Below are positions 57,770-64,000 of a DNA stretch of 64,000 nucleotides, one piece after another. Numbering within the stretch: position 1 is the first letter of the stretch; every line of letters begins with the position of its first letter. The stretch comes from Tetrapyrgos nigripes (Eukaryota; Basidiomycota; Agaricomycetes; Agaricales; Campanellaceae). Where the stretch lies: assembly GCA_013368315.1 (NCBI GenBank), contig JAACJM010000153.1, forward strand, positions 1 through 64,000, in the 5' to 3' direction. Both the position numbers and the translations under genes were made by a program. The notes under the pieces are model-generated. The model did not search any database. It saw only the letters and a list, made by a program, of their open reading frames with translations, and was not told where the DNA came from.

Positions 57770-59190
57770 TAAAGCGAGCCAAAGAAGAAAGACGAAAGAA
57801 GGACCAGAGGTAAAAGCCAACAACCCAGCAACCCACGACGAAGAAACAGAGAAACAGTAAGAGATTAACATTAACATTAAGATATTAAGACCAAGGGCTC
57901 ACGCTTGGGGGAAGTGGGAAAGGGTTGGAAGATGCATCGGTGAACCCTAAGGCACAGCCGGGAACTGGTAAGGGACCGGGGCGATGAGGATGAGGATGAG
58001 GATGAGTATATATGATGAAGACCGATAATAAAATAGAAGAAGAAAAGTAAGAAGGAAGATCGAAGGTGATGTAACGCACTTGCTTACCCAAACCAAATGA
58101 AATTCAAAGCCAAACCACCCCCAAAAGTCCCCAGTAACCCCCGGTACCAACAAACCTAACTCCTACTAATGGCAGCGAGTAGAGCGGACAAAGAACGAAT
58201 AGGGATAGATGTATGATTTCTTGATTTTCGGGAGATCGAGGTTCTATAGGTGTTGCGTTGGACCTTGGTTGGTATTCGAGACTCGAGAGCAGGAGGGGCA
58301 AAAGTCACAGTGTTGGTGAGCAGTGAGGGGGTAGGAGAACAGAGCTAGAAGGGTGGGGTGGTTAGCGTACGCCGTAAACAGTGAGAATGATGGAAATGAT
58401 AGAAGAAAGAATAACGCCAACATAGAAAAGGAAAAGGAAAAGGAAAAGGGAGAAAGAAGATGAGAACGAAACGAAACGAGAGAGGTAGGCAATGGGTATA
58501 CCCATAGATGACGGTATAGGTGAGAGAATGGAATGGAGAAGGGAGAAGGGAGAGAATAAAATAAGTAAAACAAGGCAAAAAAAGACACTCACCAGTTCTC
58601 GCCCGAACGACTATCGGTTCCCTGCCCAATTCCCGTAAGAGGCCATCATATAGTCACCCCAAACACACCCCTCAAACCATTCGTGTGGTTCTGACTCTTG
58701 TCCTTGTGCAACTACGTATGCGGATTGGACACGTGGGTGTAGGGAGGAAGATGAAGGAGGAGGACATGTGCTTGGTGGTGGTGTTCGGGGACTTGGTGGG
58801 TTGTTTTCGATCTAAGAACAGTCAGAATAGCAGATATTAATACAACGAGGATAACGCACCTGATGTTGAGAATACCACTGACGACGGACTGCAGATTACA
58901 TAGTGATGTGTTTCTGTTTCATAGTCAGCCCTACAGTAAACAAAGAACAAGGAGAATAAAAGACTCACCGAATTGGCCAACGTCTCGGTGCGAAAGTGGA
59001 CGTTTGGATGAAAGGCGCGCAAATGACGTCAACGTGTTGGATGTTGACTTGAGGGCCGGCCGCTTCAACATCAAACCTCCTCCTTCTCCTCCTTACACCC
59101 AACAGGGCTCTTCTGCTTCGAATTACAACCACCAAGTTCTGCCTAAAGTAGGCTGCACGACGTAAGAGATCTAGCGCGGTAGCCTCAAAG
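57770..59190. repeat. Dispersed repeat, copy B
   Basis: The longest copy of the family also seen at 43.96-45.18 kb (A) and 20.86-21.11 kb (C), related through A to 26.91-27.18 kb (D). Copy B shares with C a block ending in ACACTCACC and a later ATGACGTC/ACTTGAGGGC block. It contains GATGAGGATGAG simple repeats (57985-58006) and GGAAAA runs. Minus-strand frames rich in Ser, Phe and Leu are not credible genes. Confidence 0.65.
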
Positions 59191-59199
59191 CTCACTCAA

Positions 59200-61171
59200 A
59201 TATTATAGTCAAACACGAGAACGAGAACGAGAACGGGCAGTGGGAATGAGAATGAGTTAACAAGATAGATATATGTGGGCTACGCGTACGTTTGAGATGT
59301 CGTCATTCTCTGTTTCGTCTACTTACGCCTTTGGGTGCAACCACTCCCAAAGACCACTCACCGTCGACTCTATACTCTGCTCGCTACTCTATATTGAGAC
59401 TCTTTCTCTTCCCCTCCACAAGAACAAGGACAGGACATGAAAATGGTCACGAATACGGAAACGATCCGTCTATGCATAAGACCACGAGCCCTATAACCCT
59501 CCACTCCGGGGCTGGTATCCCGTTTCAGGATGAAAGCGAGCAAAATGTGGTGCGTTTTCACAACCCCCTTCCTTCATCATATATCATACTCAACGGTGAT
59601 TCTCCATACATATGGTCTGCCATTATTCTTTGTAATTCTCAGTGCCATTATCAGAGTTGGCAGCAACTTGCGTCCTTTTCTATTAATGCCCGGAAGCTTT
59701 GAGTGTGAAACTTTTCCAGGAGTCGACAAGGCAATTGGGACGTCAAAAAGTGCTTGGACGAAGGATAATGCAGTTTATTCTGACAAGTTCTGGTCCCTTT
59801 GGCGGTGCACTTGGCGCTGGATAACACAGACACTCTGGGATCATGGCAACGTACTTCCTAATACGGACGACCATATAGTTTACATATCTATTCACACGCC
59901 TACTAGTATATAAGCCACTCTCGTAGTACTTAGAATCATCTTTTTTATTCTTAACCACCGCCTGTCGTGCTTGTACCTAGGAACATTTATAAAACCTGTT
60001 CTGGCTTAGGTCTTGAGCATTGGGCTCAGTGAGAATATTTACGTATCAACTTTACACTTTTTTCCAAATACCTGCTGCTCACCCCCAAGGCTCGAGCAGC
60101 TGTAGCAAGATTACGAGTTGTCGAGAAGGTCATGGAGGAGTTCTAGGGTTTTTGGACTGTCTCAGGCTTCAGGTGCACGTCGTCACATCATGCCGAAGCC
60201 TACTCACTCGTCTATTCATTCCAACATTCCTTTTCCCTCAACATCTCCATCACCATTGTTCCCATCCCTTCCAACTCTCGCGATTGCACTACCACGCCTG
60301 CGGTCCCATTCAATTGGTTGTACTGCGCCGGTCGACCTCGCGTTTTCGTTATGAAAATGCTGGAAGTTCCCATCATTCCGATAACACCGCCCTCATGTTG
60401 TCATATCCATCATCATTCATTACCGACACCATTCCTTGTCATTATGCTGACTCCTACGTGCCTCCTACGTATTGGGACTTAGAGTCTCCCTACGCGTGTC
60501 CCTGGATTTACTTGCTCTTGGACACCTTGGATTGTATGACCCGCCAGCGTTAGGTGGCCTTGGAGGCAAGGTCTGCTCAGTAGGATTTGAAGGGGATTTC
60601 TTTTTCTAACCGGAGTCTTCGTCTCCGCATTTCTATCTTCTTTCTCTACTTTTAGTGTTGATGTTGATGTCTTTGTTTCCTTATTTCTGAAGACCTGTTC
60701 TCGGTCTTGGTGGGGGGGAGTGTAACGGGTCATCGGATAGTCTCGGGATTACGGAGTTATATTATTCCGGACTATAAGTACCTACGCAGTCGGTTACACT
60801 TTCCTCAGTCTTTTTACCTCTTACCATTTGCTTCATGCGCCTACTTTGTCTCTACCTCGTATTCTCTGGTATAGAATGGGTTTATTTGGAGATTTGGGCA
60901 CGAAGCAAGAAGAGATAGACTCACCACCCCTCACGGTTGTATTAGAGCCGTTACACTGTTACCTATTTACTCAGGAACTGAGATTGGAGAATCTCCTGCA
61001 TTGCCAGTAAGACCCACTTTGGGGCCTACATTGTGGACTCTGAGGTGAGGCACAAATCGTCAAGCATCGGCCACTCAATTGAAGTTCGGAAGTTTGGAAG
61101 CCTTTTGACTAACCCGTTTCAATCAGAATTAATCCGGTGCGCAATGTTGCGCGTTTACTTGGTATACATGG
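59200..61171. other. Gene-poor stretch
   Basis: Frames at 59292-59702, 59530-59913 and 60020-60553 are open for 130-180 codons but have no recognisable domain. A GGTGGGGGGGAG tract at 60709-60720 followed by TGTAAC, with GTTACA 78 bp later, looks like a very short LTR-like end but lacks a partner. CGAGAACGAGAACGAGAACG is a short simple repeat at 59217. Confidence 0.35.
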
Positions 61172-61173
61172 TA

Positions 61174-61806
61174 CAGTCATTTAGTAGTCCTTGAGCCACT
61201 CGCGAAAATATGTATATTTTTGATAGTTCCCATTGTATTTTCTGCTTCTAAAGTACTCTATAATTGAGAAATACACTTCCTTCATCTTTCATGAGGAGCT
61301 TGACCATCATGAGTGAGATATGCAGGTGTGGTGCCCAGATAACCGTCCAATTTGACTGATTTTCAGACGCGTCAAATTTTGGGATTCGCCTGGGGATTGT
61401 TTTGGGGCATTTTGTGGCTGAAAATTTTACCTGATCATGAAGATAATGTTTAGCCCTTGATGTCCCAATACTTGTTTAGGCAGTAGATCGATAAGCAATA
61501 CACTGGAGGCTCTTGAAAACTAGGCCGCAAAAAGCGTGACAGCTAAACGCGACCTTCGGACTTGATTGACGCATTTACATAACGCTTGTCACACTGGCTC
61601 AAGGACTCCAAAAGCGTGACATTTGGACCTTCTCGATAAAATATTTCCTATACGACTATACTACTTGTACATACAATTTACTGTAGCTAGAAATGTACTC
61701 AAGGGGTTGCTGGAGCAACTGAATAAAAAAAGAATGGCCTAATTCCACAGTGTCGAGTATCAGAGACTCGATTCAAATTACTGGCTCAAGGACTACTAAA
61801 TGACTG
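61174..61806. mobile_element. 633 bp Tc1/mariner-type MITE
   Basis: Ends CAGTCATTTAGTAGTCCTTG on both sides (inverted, 26 bp, apparently identical), with TA at 61172-61173 and 61807-61808. GCTCAAGGACTCC recurs inside near 61600. There is no coding frame. Identical ends suggest recent activity. Confidence 0.88.
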
Positions 61807-61849
61807 TACACCAAGGTCCACCGCTGAAAACAGATTCCGTAAATATTCT

Positions 61850-62080
61850 CGTCATCCCTCCTAATCAGAGGCACCTTCGGAGAACAAATTCCGAAAGAAA
61901 AATATTACGGCTTCCCAATCGCAATGGGAAACTAGTTATGCCGCTCATTCAGGGGCGCCTTCGGAAAACAAATTCCGAAAGAAAATTATACGGCTTCCCT
62001 GTCGCAAAGGGTATCAATTACGCATCATGATAAGCAGTACCTTCGGAGACCAACTCCGAAAGAGAAATAGTACGGGACCA
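61850..62080 (+). repeat. Tandem repeat of about 85 bp, three to four copies
   Basis: Each unit has CCTTCGGAGAACAAATTCC, GAAAGAAAA and CGGCTTCCC; the third is cut short after GAAAGAGAAAT and a fourth, weaker unit precedes the set near 61825. One frame reads through the units as LR[RK]TNSERK followed by LP or FP, so it could be coding, but its start and end are not supported. Confidence 0.65.
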
Positions 62081-62217
62081 AATTTCTAATTTGCGTTGTT
62101 CCGCTCTTTTGCAGGGGAGGGACCATATGGTAGTTATCCACAAAAACAAGCCTTCCATCCTTTGCAAAGGAAACTAAAATCTGCTAAGCAGAGTAATGCG
62201 ACTAAAAATTCAAATAC

Positions 62218-62736
62218 ATGGAAGCTTTGATTCCCATCAAAGTTTCTTCATTTTGTCATCATGGCAGTTTCCAGACTCGTACCATTCGCAATACTATGGC
62301 CGAAGCCGAGGCTATGATCCGTCGTGCCAGTCGAATTGGTTCAATCGTCGAGAACTATCACGCTGCCGATTTTGCCCAATCTGCACGAATTCATCGTGCA
62401 TTGGAGGATATCACAGGATACAAGACTATCAATGCAGCTGAAGCCTATATGGCTGATACTTACCAAGTTGGTAATGGGTTTCAGCGGACTCGTTTTCTTA
62501 TTTTGGATTACTCCGAGGAGTCCGTCGAGGCGTGGACTCCCATCAAGGTTCCTCAGATGGAATCTGTTTCGTTGATCAACGCTCCAATCAACGATCGTAT
62601 TCATTGGTTGTCTATCTACAGAAATTTCGTGGAACACCCTGGTTTCTTCGTAACCAACAGCAGCACGGTAGATATCAAATCCGTAGAAGGTATCCGACTG
62701 ATCCTTGGACTTGCCCTGATACCTCTACCGCGTTGA
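62218..62736 (+). CDS. Hypothetical 172-residue protein
   Basis: A single uninterrupted frame of mixed, protein-like composition: MEALIPIKVSSF, EAEAMIRRASRIGSIVENYH, ARIHRALEDITGYKTINAAE, DYSEESVEAWTPIKVPQMES, HWLSIYRNFVEHPGFFVTNS. The region from EAEAMIRR to YKTINAA is likely helical. The pattern PIKV occurs twice (near residues 5 and 108), perhaps an old internal duplication. No domain, signal peptide or membrane segment is recognised. A better start may be the Met at residue 27 (MAEAEAM). The last dozen codons may read into an intron. Confidence 0.45.
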   Translation: MEALIPIKVSSFCHHGSFQTRTIRNTMAEAEAMIRRASRIGSIVENYHAADFAQSARIHRALEDITGYKTINAAEAYMADTYQVGNGFQRTRFLILDYSEESVEAWTPIKVPQMESVSLINAPINDRIHWLSIYRNFVEHPGFFVTNSSTVDIKSVEGIRLILGLALIPLPR

Positions 62737-62823
62737 AACACGCAAGCAAGTTTACTCGATTGTTCGTGTTAATTTGTGTTATGCCTCTCATGTATGGACA
62801 ATTGCTAGTCCAACATTCATTAG

Positions 62824-63520
62824 AGGTCAACCCCACATTCCTTCTCCGTCCTATCAGCCCTCGTGATTCTAACCGCTGGACTGTTGTTGACTCCTCCTAG
62901 TCTCTGGGGTATAACTGCGACTCAGACGTGGAATTACTACGAAAACTACAAAAAGGATCATATTCTCCTAAAGTGCTAGTAAGCATTCAAGAGTTCCGAA
63001 TCTTCCTTTTCTCTCTTCTCTTACCGTCCAGGTTGCTGCAGTATTGCTGAGTGATTCGGTGCATCAAGCGGTCATTTTACACGAAGGTGAAGGTAGCCTG
63101 TCTCTTGTTCATAAACTTTTTTCCTTCACATATCTGATTCTGATTTGATTCCTTTCAACTATAAATCCATCTGGTGACAGGTTGGGGGAATCTAGAATCT
63201 CTCAAGTATGATGTATCAGGACGTTTCTATTAATGGTCTTACTGGTGAGTCCATCGCTCGACTTGGACTTAACTTTAGGCTTACTATGCACCCGCCTGCC
63301 AGTGCTCTTCTTCCAGCCTACTTACGTTGTCTACCGTATTTGGGTATTCTCCAAAGGCAACATTCCAGTTTTCCTAGTAGCTGGTACGATGACGGTGACA
63401 GGTGGCTTATGTCAACTACCATCATCATCCAACCCAAAAAAAATGATTCTAGCCCCTTCCCGGCGTCCTTCTCCTCTGAAATTCGGCACACTCACTCTCT
63501 CACTATTCAAGCATGTGTAG
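62824..63520 (+). pseudogene. DUF6534-like membrane protein, degenerate
   Basis: Three pieces match the seven-helix DUF6534 family common in mushrooms. The first (62824-62980) reads SALVILTAGLLL, then SLWGITATQTWNYYENYKKD and HILL. The second (about 63031-63094) reads VAAVLLSDSVHQAVILHE. The third (about 63222-63420) reads DVSINGLTVLFFQPTYVVYRIWVFSK, with GNIPVFLVAGT. One base appears missing at the end of piece 1 before the donor at 62979, so the frame breaks there. The C-terminal helices are absent: the last piece ends in unrelated low-complexity codons. The 5' exon is not identified. The function of the family is unknown. Confidence 0.6.
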
Positions 63521-63600
63521 TAAGCACTTGTACTCGTACGGAGGTAAAAATGAAAAAGAAGAGTAAAGATCTAAAATTAATTAATAAAGGAAATTTGTAG

Positions 63601-64000
63601 CAACTAAACAAAACTTGTAAGAGTGGCAAGACGGTTCTTGAGTGTCTCGAGGATAGGAGAGTATGCACACCGAAAAGGGACAAATTTCCGCTCGGCGGAT
63701 ACATGACCGGATATGTGTATGAAAACGAGATATATTTGGAATCTAGATATAAATACAAAAAGATGATGTATCTGTAAGTTAGATATTTGATCAGAAAGTT
63801 GCTATATAAGGATGAATTTTTAGTATATTTGATTGGTGTGCGGACATATTCTGTATCAAAGCTATTGAAAGAACTACAAAAAGACCTCAAATCAGGATTC
63901 CAGACATGGTTACGGATATGTGTCCGAAAAGACAATAAGTCCAGATTCCGGACAAGGGTCCCGATAGTAGTCCTGGCAGATGAACTGATAGATCAGAATG
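63601..64000. other. Right edge, AT-rich repeat sequence
   Basis: Positions 63700-63755 repeat a stretch at 50490-50550. CCGGATATGT and TCCGGACA motifs recur. No gene is seen. Confidence 0.4.

Noticed and set aside
60721..60798. Solo LTR starting TGTAAC and ending GTTACA after a purine tract
   Set aside because: 78 bp is too short for a normal LTR, and I found neither a partner nor retroelement coding sequence beside it.

Overview
The window reads as nuclear DNA of a filamentous basidiomycete, most likely a mushroom-forming Agaricomycete. This rests on many 50-60 nt GT-AG introns, on gene families typical of that class (bicupin oxalate decarboxylase, MYND-finger proteins, an SGCYTCRIRRKKC-type Zn2Cys6 protein, DUF6534-like membrane proteins, a caspase-like family), and on a heavy load of fungal transposons. 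There are no operons; genes are separate, spliced and lie on both strands. Exon models were assembled by hand from open frames and splice signals. No database was searched, so family names are recognition, not search results.

Left part (1-23.5 kb) is a transposon graveyard with few host genes. In order: a hAT-type MITE (252-768); the 3' end of a Ty3/gypsy element (integrase, chromodomain, 3' LTR) split by an insertion that carries a small foldback element (3176-3454); a spliced hypothetical gene cut by the LTR; a PD-(D/E)XK-like gene (6325-7155); further hAT debris including a 516 bp MITE with a perfect 8 bp target duplication; an internally deleted hAT transposase; a 3,874 bp foldback element with two 1,053 bp inverted arms around an 11-bp minisatellite (12210-16083); a 970 bp hAT MITE (18075-19044); and a TA-flanked element built from tandem arrays (22232-23497).

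Middle part (23.5-50.2 kb) is the gene-bearing section: a nine-exon Zn2Cys6 protein (23571-26185), a single-pass surface protein (29407-30668), a decayed FMN-dependent dehydrogenase (31166-32365), a secreted cysteine-containing protein with a truncated tandem copy (34258-35639), a MYND-finger protein (35754-38035), a four-pass membrane protein (40590-42366), and a divergent pair: a beta-rich protein of unknown function (45313-46489) and a caspase-like protease (47489-50164).

Right part (50.2-64 kb) mixes MITEs (a near-perfect 688 bp hairpin, and a 2.85 kb TA-flanked element holding two smaller ones) with an intact secreted oxalate decarboxylase (54487-56804, about 18 exons), a dispersed non-coding repeat seen in at least four places, and a degenerate DUF6534-like gene.

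The most interesting points are the large foldback/minisatellite transposon with its small relative, and the divergent protease/beta-rich pair. The pair has the layout of known fungal protease-controlled effector pairs, but that function is a hypothesis. The protease copy shown here carries two apparent single-base frameshifts around its catalytic core.
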